64,000 nt of DNA from CAWCOU01 sp963797335 (GTDB taxonomy: Bacteria; Pseudomonadota; Gammaproteobacteria; JAURND01), in contig CAWCOU010000006.1 of the NCBI GenBank assembly GCA_963797335.1, positions 124,001 to 188,000 on the forward strand. The letters are read 5' to 3'. The translations under genes were made by a program, and so were the position numbers. Shown piece after piece: positions 1 to 8,945 of the stretch (position 1 is its first letter; every line of letters starts with the position of its first letter). The notes beneath the pieces are model-generated. The model worked only from the letters and a program-made list of their open reading frames with translations. It was not told the origin of the DNA and searched no databases.

Positions 1-84
1 TTTTATTATAATTTGCACGCGTCAAGCTGTTCAAGCCCATCTTCCGCTTTGGATGTCAAAAAAATTTTACTCTTCAGTGTTATT

Positions 85-273
85 TTATCGCATTTTTATA
101 ATTCTATTATCCATTTCAACTGTTCGTATTTTAAAGTCAACACCAATAGTTGATATATAACATTCTGTATAAGTATGGTCAGCGAATCGTAATAATAAAC
201 AACTTTTTCCTGCTCCAGCATCTCCTAGAATGAGAAATCTAAATAAGTAATTATATTCAGCTTCGTAATTCAT
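85..273 (-). pseudogene. Truncated Rab1-like small GTPase (N-terminal fragment)
   Basis: The 62 codons read as the first third of a eukaryotic Rab1/Ypt1-type GTPase. Visible are the P-loop GDAGAGKSCLL (residues about 17-27) and the complete switch I region YISTIGVDFKIRT with its Mg-binding threonine. The frame stops right after the strand that should lead into switch II (WDTAGQE). The guanine-specificity motifs NKxD and SAK and a prenylation tail are all missing, so this fragment cannot be a working GTPase. No Rab-like sequence follows before the window edge. Resemblance to animal or protist Rab1 over this stretch is very close, and bacteria do not have native Rab proteins, so transfer from a eukaryotic host is the simple explanation. 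Legionellales are known to carry such genes. The call as Rab is sure; whether a distant part survives outside the window cannot be seen. Confidence 0.85.
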
Positions 274-521
274 TTTTGTAGTCCTAGTTATTATTATTTT
301 CAGACCAATAGATTTGATAAATTCTTACCGTGCGTAGCGCGCCAGATTCGGAATTCGCTCAAGTATGTGGTTAAGTCGTGATCAAAAATATTTTATGGAG
401 GATTTAAAGCTTTTATATAAGACTACTAGTAAATAATTGGCAGAGCAACCAATGTATAATTGGGGGTTACCTCTAAGAAATTCTCATACAAAACACCAAC
501 CAAGGCTTAAAAAGCCGGGGC

Positions 522-674
522 TCAGTGGGCTAAACCCTCTCTTGACTGATAGTATAAAAATTGTAACTCAAACGCTATATCATGGTCAACCCCACTCTGC
601 GGGCGGAATAAAATTTCAAAATCATCGTCTGGACCGCTGCTTAAACTTTCAAGCTGCAGTAACACTTCCCGCAT
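522..674 (-). pseudogene. Possible gene remnant, unknown protein
   Basis: On the minus strand an open frame of 50 residues starts at ATG 674 (MREVLLQLES...) and ends at the stop at 522-524. The same frame stays open upstream to about 740 without a start codon. The composition is protein-like: an acidic stretch GPDDDFEILF, then an amphipathic helix-like end FELQFLYYQSREGLAH. No ribosome binding site is evident. It may be the C-terminal end of a decayed gene. A plus-strand open frame over the same bases (437-682, TTG start) is basic and low in structure and looks like its shadow. I do not recognise the family. Confidence 0.25.
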
Positions 675-824
675 CCTTGTGATGGCCAAGTCCCTGGGTA
701 TTTTTTTAATCTCATTATTATTTCTACTTAATAAAAAACACCATATTTATGGTTCAATTGTTGAGTCCCGGTTAGACATCTATAGATAATGAAAGCGGAT
801 CAACAAATGGCCAAAGGAGTGTCT

Positions 825-1796
825 ATGCTCAATACTATTTTAACTGCATTGCAAAATTTTCTCGCCAAGCCTAAATTAATAGAACCCGATGAGAGATATC
901 GCATTGTTGCGGTGGATGATAGCTATGAAAATACAGGAAAAGTATCTATAAAAATACAGGTAATAGGCAGCAGTAAAACATTTAACCGTTTGGTGAGTGA
1001 TTTATACACGAAATCTTGGCTGGATTATTTCGATAAAGAAGATGTTGCCCATATTGCCGCTTTGTATACAGCAGAGCATACAAAAAACCTGGCATTAATT
1101 AAAAAATTTCCCAAGCGCAATCCCATAGCGCGGGAAAGCGTTATTGTAATCAGTATTTTGTTTACAGCTTTTCTAATTCTCGCTAATTTGGCCGCATTTA
1201 AATTAGTGGGGTTCCATGGGTTTACCTTTACGGCAGGATTAATTTTTTTCCCAATCACTTATATTTTTGATGATATCTTAACAGAAGTCTATGGATTCAA
1301 AGTCAGTAGACGAATTATTTGGATGGGGTTGTTGGCAAATACCATTATTGTCTTGGGGACCTTAATAACCACGTATCTACCGCCGTCACCCTATTGGCAT
1401 GACCAGGTGGCTTATGCCACAGTATACCAAGCTGTATTACGCGTATTTCTTGCATCTATAATAGCCTATCTGGGAGGGGAATTTACCAATTCCATCATTT
1501 TAGCTAAATTTAAAATATTCACTTCGGGAAGGCAGCTTTGGATACGTCTTGTGTCAAGCACGATGATTGGCGTTGGAGTGGACACCATTCTTTTTGCACA
1601 TATTGCTTTTTTATTTTCAACACCCTACCAGGTGATATGGCAGTTGATTGGATTAATGTATACTGTAAAAGTTACATATGAAATTTGTGCTATCCCTATC
1701 ACCTATCGAGTCATAAATTATTTGAAGCGAAAAGACAATGTGGATCACTATGATTTCGGCGTTAAATTTAACCCATTTTCGCTCGAGATTGATTGA
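825..1796 (+). CDS. Queuosine precursor transporter, YhhQ/VUT family, with N-terminal extension
   Basis: Inner-membrane protein of the YhhQ (DUF165, vitamin uptake transporter) family, which imports queuosine precursors such as preQ0/preQ1. The hydrophobic core starts at about residue 100 and carries family signatures: the segment FFPITYIFDDILTEVYG, then VLRVFLASIIAYLGGEFTNS, and the end segment KVTYEICAIPITYRVINYLK. About six membrane spans are visible. The protein is about 100 residues longer than E. coli YhhQ because of a soluble, charged N-terminal part. I start it at ATG 825 because AAAGGAG sits 7-8 bases upstream; an in-frame ATG at 789 lacks such a site. It stands alone, with a decayed region before it. 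The family call is firm; the substrate is inferred from the family. Confidence 0.87.
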   Translation: MLNTILTALQNFLAKPKLIEPDERYRIVAVDDSYENTGKVSIKIQVIGSSKTFNRLVSDLYTKSWLDYFDKEDVAHIAALYTAEHTKNLALIKKFPKRNPIARESVIVISILFTAFLILANLAAFKLVGFHGFTFTAGLIFFPITYIFDDILTEVYGFKVSRRIIWMGLLANTIIVLGTLITTYLPPSPYWHDQVAYATVYQAVLRVFLASIIAYLGGEFTNSIILAKFKIFTSGRQLWIRLVSSTMIGVGVDTILFAHIAFLFSTPYQVIWQLIGLMYTVKVTYEICAIPITYRVINYLKRKDNVDHYDFGVKFNPFSLEID

Positions 1797-1973
1797 TCTG
1801 TTTGTCGGAATCCTATTCTCTAAAAAAAATAGGAGCGAAGCTTTGGAGCCTCTATTATCAAAGCATCCTGATGTTGATCGAGTGATTTCTCAATGAGATG
1901 AAGATTGGTCATAGTTATACAATAAGATAAATAATATTAAATAAAATTTTTTCATTTAAGTTTATTTGTGTTA

Positions 1974-2471
1974 TTATTCCAATATCAATGCCATCATGTG
2001 CACATCAGTAAAGAAGTCTTCATGGGGTCTTTTAAAGTACCTTTTTAAAGTACCTTCAAATTGAAAGCCTAGTTTTTCGTAAAATTTTTGTGCAACCACA
2101 TTATCAGCTTCTACAATTAAGTCAATTCTGTTAATACCTTCATTTTTAAGTTTCTTAAATAGTTCCCTCATAAAGCGAGTGCCGATACCCTCACGTTGAA
2201 ACTTTGGGTTTATGGCTAGTGTTTTTAGTGAAGCTACATGAGCAGCGCGCCTTTTTTGTCTCGTAACAACACAGGTAGCCAAAATATGTTGACTGTTCTC
2301 AAATACAAATAATTGCTCAGTGTTTATTAAATCCTTAAATATATTTTCTAATTCATGCTTACTAATTATTCCAAAATTTAAGAATCTATTAACTTTTTCA
2401 TCCATATATATGGGTAATAGACTATCAAGATCAGAAACTTTGGCTTTACGCAATACATAAGCATCATTCAT
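1974..2471 (-). CDS. GNAT family N-acetyltransferase (copy 2)
   Basis: A 165-residue GNAT acetyltransferase. The acetyl-CoA binding motif A is seen as FQREGIGTRFMRELFKKLK (Q/R-x-x-G-x-G/A, residues about 101-119), preceded by the strand SLKTLAINP and followed by motif B, VEADNVVAQKFYEKLGF. The acceptor substrate cannot be told. It lies 46 bases downstream of a paralogue of identical length on the same strand and is probably co-transcribed with it from a promoter upstream of that copy. The two copies align without gaps and agree at roughly two thirds or more of positions, including both ends, which shows a tandem gene duplication followed by divergence, mostly in the region before motif A. Confidence 0.88.
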   Translation of the reverse strand: MNDAYVLRKAKVSDLDSLLPIYMDEKVNRFLNFGIISKHELENIFKDLINTEQLFVFENSQHILATCVVTRQKRRAAHVASLKTLAINPKFQREGIGTRFMRELFKKLKNEGINRIDLIVEADNVVAQKFYEKLGFQFEGTLKRYFKRPHEDFFTDVHMMALILE

Positions 2472-2517
2472 AAAGTCATTTCCTTATCACCGTTAGGTCT
2501 TTGTTTGATAACCTCTC

Positions 2518-3015
2518 CTATTCCAATATTAATGCCATCATGTGCTCATCAATAAAGTGGTCTTCATAGGGTCTTTTGAAGTATTTTTTTAGAATACCCT
2601 CTAATTGAAAGCCTAATTTTTCATAAAACTTTTGTGCAATAATATTATCAGCCTCTACACACAAATCGATTCTTTTAATACCTTCATGTTTAAGTTTCTT
2701 AAACAATTCCGTCATAAAGCGAGTGCCAATACCTTGGCCATGAAATTTTGGATGGGTGGCCAGTGTTCCCAATGAAGCTACGTGACTAGCAGGATTTTTT
2801 TGTTTCATAACAACACAAGTAGCTAAAATATCTTGACTGTTTTCAAATACAAGTAGCTGATTCGTGTTCATTAATTCCTTAAATATATGCTCAAAATCAT
2901 CTTTATCCATGATTTCAAAATTTAAGAATTTGTTAACTTTTTCATCCATATAGATAGGTAATAGTCTATCAAGATCAGCAGCTTTGGCTTCACGCAATGT
3001 ACAAGAATCATTCAT
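2518..3015 (-). CDS. GNAT family N-acetyltransferase (copy 1)
   Basis: A 165-residue GNAT acetyltransferase, the upstream partner of the tandem pair. Motif A reads FHGQGIGTRFMTELFKKLK, with the canonical Q-x-x-G-x-G/A type loop; motif B reads VEADNIIAQKFYEKLGFQLEG. Both ends (MNDS...DLDRLLPIYMDEKVNKFLNF and HMMALILE) are shared with copy 2. Compared with copy 2, the loop QGIG is closer to the family consensus, so this copy may be the one keeping ancestral activity. A plausible sigma-70 promoter lies about 165 bases upstream. Substrate unknown; small GNATs of this kind may act on antibiotics, polyamines or protein N-termini, and nothing here decides between them. Confidence 0.88.
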   Translation of the reverse strand: MNDSCTLREAKAADLDRLLPIYMDEKVNKFLNFEIMDKDDFEHIFKELMNTNQLLVFENSQDILATCVVMKQKNPASHVASLGTLATHPKFHGQGIGTRFMTELFKKLKHEGIKRIDLCVEADNIIAQKFYEKLGFQLEGILKKYFKRPYEDHFIDEHMMALILE

Positions 3016-3177
3016 AGAGTCACCTTTTTAGTGCCGAATATGGGGCATTTACAACAAGCAAACTGCCTCGCTTCTGGGGTGCAGCGAAGCCTCCTGGGTG
3101 GCCCCTTCAACTTAGGATATGCTAAACTTTCATTAGAGATGCTGCACTACCGAGTTCCGCCGCCAGCCTATCCCATA

Positions 3178-3206
3178 TTAATACTATATTCTCTGCTTCT
3201 TTTCAA
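3178..3206 (-). promoter_or_regulatory. Candidate sigma-70 promoter for the GNAT pair
   Basis: Read on the minus strand there is TTGAAA (3206-3201), a spacer of exactly 17 bases, and TATTAA (3183-3178). It points at the GNAT gene starting at 3015 and would give a 5' leader of about 155 bases. It also lies just downstream of the stop of the large 3234-8945 gene, so the acetyltransferases need not depend on read-through from it. Confidence 0.4.
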
Positions 3207-3233
3207 GTATTGGACCCCCTAACCTACTCATTT

Positions 3234-6200
3234 TTACCCCAAAATATTATGCTTCTTTTCATCATCAAGTATCCCCTCTTGTTTGGGCAAGCGGTTGGAT
3301 TTGAATGACCCCAAGGGAGTGTCAATATGGCAAGGGTCAGTATAGTGAAAAGAAAAACGCTTAGCCCCTCCTCTAGACATTATTGGTGAATCTTTACTTT
3401 TACGTTCATGCTTCTCAGCTGCCTCAATTAAAGATTGAAACTGCGATTTACAATTTATCATCATCTGCACGCATTTAGGATGTTCAGGTTTATGGCTTGA
3501 AGCAATCCAAGGAAAACGATCAAGCACGGTAATCGCTTCATTTATCCTATGATCGTCTTTTAAAAAGTTTACAAAATTGATAACAAGATGATTAAAATTT
3601 ATTTTAAGACGATCGATTTTACTCGGATCCTTATCTTTAGGTAATTGATATAAGCTTGCGAACAAGGGTAAATCTAATAAAACGTAGATGTCTTTTTCCC
3701 AATGATCAGGCTTTAGTCTCAGCTGTAGTTGAAAACGATTTAGCAGAATTTCTAATTTATCTTGCTCGTTTATTAGGGATTGACCTAATTGTTGTTCAAT
3801 AGCTAAAGTTACAGAAGAGCCTGTTGTTGGATCTAAATAGCTAGCTGCAAAACTAAGACTGGTCGTTGGGGCTGAAAGTAATAGGAACTGTGTTATATCC
3901 GTATCGGCCACAGCTAACAAATGAAGAAGTAATAAATTTGAACAATTTTCGTTTAACACGGGGATTGTCAAGCCATTCATAAACGTAACCCATTTATCCC
4001 GCTGCCTGGTTAATCGTGTTAGGTCTTTAACAGCCACTGAATCGCCATCTTTCAAACAGGCTTTGATCGTAAAATAGCGTTTAAATTGCATAATCGCGGT
4101 TTGATCCGCTCCGTCATCCTGATAGGCAGATTCTATAAATGGTAGGTTCTGTAATTTTCTTGCGATTTCCGTAGCATCCTCTTGTTTATCTAAACTTTGC
4201 AAATTCTCATAAAATTTACGGCAACCCATATCGGTATATTTGCCACTCCACCATTTATAACCACCGGTGAGCACATTTTTAGCGGATAGTAAACCCAAAT
4301 TGAGCAAGGATAATTTTTCAGAATAGGTGCTTTTGTCGGTTAATTTCCTTAAACCAGAAATAAAAAACGGCATAACGGTTAACATCTCTGCCAATTCTTT
4401 AAACAAATAATAGCTGGGAGATTCAGGTGTTTGTGATTTATGCTGGCTGCCATAGATTTTTTCAAAAGTTGAAAATACGGCCATATTAGCTAGGCTTGCT
4501 AAAGGAGCTATGGTTTCATATTTAATCTTTTCCTTACCCTCCTTTAATTCCCTCACACTTAATGCGGCTGAAGATAGCAAATTGCCATATTGTCCTAGAG
4601 TTAAGGCGTGCTTTTTTAATTCATCCAACCTATCTTTATGTTTGGGGAGGCCACGCTTAGCCAGACTAACAGGAATCTCACTTCGCGCCACAGCTTCTAA
4701 AATTCCACTACTGGTCTTGATGGCTTTCCACCAGCCGTTAGTTAAATTTAAATCTTGATGGCATTCAAAAAATTGTTTAAATATCGCATGCTGCTCTTGA
4801 TGAGGATAAGGGTGATGGCGTATCAATTCTATTAATGAAGGAAATATCTGATGGGTTAAGGTGTGCAATTCAGATGCCCATTTTAAAGCAGATTGACAAC
4901 TGGCAAATCCCCTTTTTTTACCGTAATCTCCCAAGGTATTAAAAAATAAATCAGTCACATGTTGGAGAATAATATTTTCCTGAGTCAACATGATTTTTAC
5001 AGTAAGCTCATCATCAGCCAGTGCCGATTTCATTTGTAAAATTTGCTGTTCTCTCTTCTTATCTTTGACCTCAGGTGATTTTTCATCCGTTTGAGGTTTT
5101 ATTACTTTGCTATCTGATTCTGGCTTTTGCTTCTCTTCCAAATTTTTATCTTTTTCTGCACGGTATTTTTTACTAATTTGAAAAGCTTCTATAAAATTTA
5201 ATTTATTGATCAGTTCAAGGTAATATCCGTAAGTCACATTTAAATAAAGATCAGAATGCACAAATTCAGGTTGTTGCTGAGATTGATTTAAAGATAAATC
5301 ATAAGCTGCTTTTGGTTTTTTAGCCGCCATCAATAATTCTATTTTGACCTGATTGACTAAATGATTGCTAGGAATTAATCGAGAGAGCTTTTGAACATCT
5401 ACTAAAGACTGTGATATCGCCGCTGGATTAGGTTGTTCTTCCTGGAGTGGCTGTGCAACTCTCAGTAAAATAATCCCAGATAGAGCCTCTTTTTCAGACA
5501 CTAGCAAACTACCCTCCTCCGTTGAAGTTTGAGTGGATTTATTGAGGGCTTCTAAATGGGTCAACAAACTAGATAATGGCACATCTTTGTGAGAATAACC
5601 TTCAATACGGGCAAGTGTTGCATCTCGCTTTTCATTGTATCTCACAATCTCTAACGTGTTTACTAGACTAGTTTTCGTCTGGGTGATGAGGTCATTGGCT
5701 GGGACTAAGGTAATTAATTTTTCAAGATCTACGATAGACTGACTGAGCTCTGTTGAATTGGGCTGGTTTTCTTCCAGGGGTTTTGTAATTTTATATAAAA
5801 TAATCTTTCTTAAGGCTTCTTTCTCATGGGCCGAAAAGATATCTTCTACTGAATCCTGTTTTTTATTAAGCTTTTCCAAACGAACTAATAAATCGGATGC
5901 GGGTACATTCTCTTGTGAGTATTCCTCCACTCGAGTAATGACGTCATCTCTTTTAGCATTATATTCTTTTATTTCTAAAAGGTTTTGCTTTCTTTCATTG
6001 CGCAGATTTTTTAATCGAGTGGCTTGGTCTTCGAAATAATCTCTGGCTTGACTAAAATGTCTAGAAGCTGCCTTATCCCGCTTTTCATTTATAAACTTGA
6101 GATCCTCGCCAAGTTGACCATCATAATCTTCATAAAATTTCCCAGACTCCCTGTCAAGATCAATTCGATTAAAAATACCATCAACAGAAGCTTGATCCTT

Positions 6201-8945
6201 ACCTGTATTTTTGACCTTTTTTTTGTGCTCATTGATACGATGTTTTTGCTTCTTATCAATGATACTTTTGGTGATCATATAAATCGCTGTAACAGCCGCA
6301 GAAACAGCGGCACCAATTAATAAAGCACTCCCCATTCCAGCTGCTGCGCCTGTTCCTGCAGCACCAGCTGCACCACTCTTACCAGCTGCCACTGAAGCTT
6401 TAGCCCCGCCCCACTCTACTAATTTCATAGAAACCTGCACTCCGCCCTTGATTTTATTGGCTTCGGTGATGGCTGTAAAGGTAAGGCTGACTCCTTTTTT
6501 TATCGGGATAATAGCGCCAATTCCCGCGACATGGCCGACCTTAATTTTGTCGAGAGGATTAGACTTTTCGGACAAAGGACCAATCTGAATTTTATCAAGC
6601 AATCCTGTGGGTTTAAGCCAGTGCGGTGTGGCTGGCATAGCTTGTAATTCAGGAGGCAAGGCTGACTCTTTTTTAGGGGTTTTCTTAAGAGGTTGAGGAA
6701 GCGGATTAGGTTGAGGTAAATCCAATTTTTTATCGCTGGATAAATCTGAAGGAAAATACTTCGTCATTAAATCGGATCGATAAGGACTAAAAGGCAAACC
6801 AAGGCTGGCTGGTAACAGAGAAGATGGTTGTGTCACCTTAGGCGAAGTATGAGAAGTGGTTAAATTTTCATCTTTGGCTAAGACCTTTTCTCTTTCGATT
6901 GCTATTTCACGCCTTACTTCTTCCTCAATTTTTTCATTTTGTTTTATTAAATCATCTCTCCATTTAAGTTTTTCTTTGGGAGTACCGTTGATAGGAGGAG
7001 TAGGTATTTTCCATCGATCAGAGATAGCTTGCAATACTCTTCGCTCATCCTGTTCTTTTCTTTGTTGTTGTGCTTTAAGCAATGATTCTTGTTGTTTACG
7101 ATATTCTGCTATATTTTTTTTAATAATTTGTTCAGCAGGTTCTCGCAATTTTTCTATAGAAAACTTAGCGGCTTCTTCTGTCCAAGGTTTGCGTGAAAAA
7201 TGTGGCACTTGCTCTTGAGCTAGTTTATGGATGTCATTAAAAATTTTTTGGTTCAGTTTGGGGTCATCAACTATCTTCGGAAAAGACTGATAACCCATCG
7301 CTTGCAACAAGCTAAATGAGACGACTCCAATAGGTAGCATACCCGGTATGCTACCGGCATAAAAAATAATGGCGCTAGACGCATATTGGCCTGCTGCTTT
7401 AACAACCTCACGTGAAATTCTAGCTAATTTGGGGAGTTCCGATGGAATATCATCTGCCAGAATATCATGAATATTATCTCCTAATTCAAGCCCAATAGTA
7501 AAAGGCTTAATATAAGGATTCCATTTTGCACCGTTAAGCAGATTAATTTTCGATTTCACCTCAATTACGATAGGTTTTTTAGGAACTGGAAGATTCGGTT
7601 TTCTGGGATCAATAATTTTTATTGGAACTTTAGGTGGTTCGGGTGGCTTAATGCCCTTCCCTCCTGCTGACAACCCAAGTGAGAACTGTGCTTCGGGTTT
7701 AGCAATTCTCGGCAATTTTGGCGGCTGCGATAATCGTAGACCAACCCGATCATGGGGACCTCTAAAAGAAGCAGGGCTAGGTTTATCAAGAGGAGGAATT
7801 AGACTAATGGGTAACTGTGCAGAAAAATGTGGTTGTTTCAACCCTATTTTTGATGTTACAAATTCTTTTTCTAAGACTGAAGGGTGCGTACTAGCTATAC
7901 GGCTCACAGAAGGAGTTTTATAAACAGCAAGTGGCCAAAATTTCATTCTTTCTGAAGAAATTTCTTTTATTAAATAGCCAAATGAATGAGGCACCATTTG
8001 GGCAGTCACCCTGGGAAAGAGTACTTGCATTTGTAAGAGATGAGCTGCTAATTCAGCTCTACATGTTCTTTTTGCTAATGTTATAATAGATTCCCCATTT
8101 TTTGTATATTTGGATAAAAAACTTTTTAGAACCACTTCTTCAGAATAACCATCATAAAATAATTTTTCTGCTTCATTTAATGCTAGTTTTAAATTTGCTT
8201 GAATCCCTTTAAATTTTTTTGCACTTAATTGATTCTGCAAACCTTGAGAAATGGCATCATTAAAAATCAATCTCGGGTAAGTAATAAGATAGAGTTTAAC
8301 CCACTCACTAGGATCGGTGATTGGCAGTGAAGACTGCAGTGAAGACACCAATGCTTTTTTTGGATTTAACTTAAGATTATCTAAGCGAAATTTTTCATTG
8401 AATATAATCGATTTCGCGTTTTCGAAAGGATCGCCATAATGACTATGTAAAAACTTAATCACCAGCCAGTGGGAATATTCATGCGCTATAAGAGAAACTA
8501 ATTGTTCAAATTGAGGGTGCTCAACACTAATACGAATGACAAAACCAGGTGATTTTTGGGAATCAAAGATTTGATTAATATAATTAGGAAAATAAACAAC
8601 TTCTCCAGCCGCATCATAGGGTTTACCATCACAACCCGGCAAAATGTTTCCTGGATATGCTAATCGTAATAAACCCTTATGTTCACAATCATGACGGATG
8701 ACAGTCTGTAGCAATACCCCGAGCTCTGGGTTGGCTACCGCCAATGCTTCTTCAGCTTTATAATAATTTAATACGTCTCCTTTACTTTGGCCATAAATTC
8801 GCCCATGCTGGGGATGAGACAGTCTCCATGCAAATTCGCCTCCTGCTATTCGTAAAGGCTCTTTTAATTGTTCAACGACGATTTCTGAGGATTGATTGGA
8901 AAGGGGTGTTGGACCAGTGATTTTAGCTTCGTTATCTGCTTGCAT
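3234..8945 (-). CDS. Very large (1903 aa) uncharacterised protein with HExxH motif, candidate effector
   Basis: I do not recognise a family for the whole protein. In order: an N-terminal soluble part with HEYSHW at residues 155-160, an HExxH zinc-metalloprotease signature inside a hydrophobic helix (LIAHEYSHWLVIKF), with acidic residues downstream (for example CRAELAAHLL near 295-304) that could give the third zinc ligand; a proline-rich stretch at about 340-470; a hydrophobic segment at about 518-548; a charged helical region rich in Lys/Glu/Gln at about 600-700; a second proline-rich part; a Gly/Ala-rich hydrophobic segment at about 865-895 ending in Lys; a coiled-coil-like region; an internal tandem duplication at about 994-1210; and a long helical C-terminal half. 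There is no signal peptide. Size, lack of Sec signal, membrane-inserting segments and genome context suggest a type IV secretion effector, but this is inference. The start has only a weak ribosome binding site. Confidence 0.75.
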   Translation of the reverse strand: MQADNEAKITGPTPLSNQSSEIVVEQLKEPLRIAGGEFAWRLSHPQHGRIYGQSKGDVLNYYKAEEALAVANPELGVLLQTVIRHDCEHKGLLRLAYPGNILPGCDGKPYDAAGEVVYFPNYINQIFDSQKSPGFVIRISVEHPQFEQLVSLIAHEYSHWLVIKFLHSHYGDPFENAKSIIFNEKFRLDNLKLNPKKALVSSLQSSLPITDPSEWVKLYLITYPRLIFNDAISQGLQNQLSAKKFKGIQANLKLALNEAEKLFYDGYSEEVVLKSFLSKYTKNGESIITLAKRTCRAELAAHLLQMQVLFPRVTAQMVPHSFGYLIKEISSERMKFWPLAVYKTPSVSRIASTHPSVLEKEFVTSKIGLKQPHFSAQLPISLIPPLDKPSPASFRGPHDRVGLRLSQPPKLPRIAKPEAQFSLGLSAGGKGIKPPEPPKVPIKIIDPRKPNLPVPKKPIVIEVKSKINLLNGAKWNPYIKPFTIGLELGDNIHDILADDIPSELPKLARISREVVKAAGQYASSAIIFYAGSIPGMLPIGVVSFSLLQAMGYQSFPKIVDDPKLNQKIFNDIHKLAQEQVPHFSRKPWTEEAAKFSIEKLREPAEQIIKKNIAEYRKQQESLLKAQQQRKEQDERRVLQAISDRWKIPTPPINGTPKEKLKWRDDLIKQNEKIEEEVRREIAIEREKVLAKDENLTTSHTSPKVTQPSSLLPASLGLPFSPYRSDLMTKYFPSDLSSDKKLDLPQPNPLPQPLKKTPKKESALPPELQAMPATPHWLKPTGLLDKIQIGPLSEKSNPLDKIKVGHVAGIGAIIPIKKGVSLTFTAITEANKIKGGVQVSMKLVEWGGAKASVAAGKSGAAGAAGTGAAAGMGSALLIGAAVSAAVTAIYMITKSIIDKKQKHRINEHKKKVKNTGKDQASVDGIFNRIDLDRESGKFYEDYDGQLGEDLKFINEKRDKAASRHFSQARDYFEDQATRLKNLRNERKQNLLEIKEYNAKRDDVITRVEEYSQENVPASDLLVRLEKLNKKQDSVEDIFSAHEKEALRKIILYKITKPLEENQPNSTELSQSIVDLEKLITLVPANDLITQTKTSLVNTLEIVRYNEKRDATLARIEGYSHKDVPLSSLLTHLEALNKSTQTSTEEGSLLVSEKEALSGIILLRVAQPLQEEQPNPAAISQSLVDVQKLSRLIPSNHLVNQVKIELLMAAKKPKAAYDLSLNQSQQQPEFVHSDLYLNVTYGYYLELINKLNFIEAFQISKKYRAEKDKNLEEKQKPESDSKVIKPQTDEKSPEVKDKKREQQILQMKSALADDELTVKIMLTQENIILQHVTDLFFNTLGDYGKKRGFASCQSALKWASELHTLTHQIFPSLIELIRHHPYPHQEQHAIFKQFFECHQDLNLTNGWWKAIKTSSGILEAVARSEIPVSLAKRGLPKHKDRLDELKKHALTLGQYGNLLSSAALSVRELKEGKEKIKYETIAPLASLANMAVFSTFEKIYGSQHKSQTPESPSYYLFKELAEMLTVMPFFISGLRKLTDKSTYSEKLSLLNLGLLSAKNVLTGGYKWWSGKYTDMGCRKFYENLQSLDKQEDATEIARKLQNLPFIESAYQDDGADQTAIMQFKRYFTIKACLKDGDSVAVKDLTRLTRQRDKWVTFMNGLTIPVLNENCSNLLLLHLLAVADTDITQFLLLSAPTTSLSFAASYLDPTTGSSVTLAIEQQLGQSLINEQDKLEILLNRFQLQLRLKPDHWEKDIYVLLDLPLFASLYQLPKDKDPSKIDRLKINFNHLVINFVNFLKDDHRINEAITVLDRFPWIASSHKPEHPKCVQMMINCKSQFQSLIEAAEKHERKSKDSPIMSRGGAKRFSFHYTDPCHIDTPLGSFKSNRLPKQEGILDDEKKHNILG
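5317..5964 (-). repeat. Tandem 108-codon duplication inside the 1903-aa gene
   Basis: Residues about 994-1101 begin YNAKRDDVITRVEEYS and residues about 1102-1209 begin YNEKRDATLARIEGYS. The copies share in the same order a VP..LL.RLE.LNK block, an EKEAL..IIL block, a QPLEENQPN / QPLQEEQPN block, SQS(I/L)VD(L/V)(E/Q)KL, and an I/L-P-(A/S)-N-x-L-(I/V) block. The middle linker varies in length and sequence. The copies have diverged well at the DNA level, so the duplication is not recent. It probably forms two helical-bundle modules. Confidence 0.8.

Noticed and set aside
437..682. 81-codon plus-strand frame with TTG start
   Set aside because: Basic, with repetitive short words and no ribosome binding site; the opposite strand reads more like protein.
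3031..3222. 63-codon plus-strand frame
   Set aside because: No ribosome binding site, odd composition, and it covers the likely promoter of the GNAT pair.
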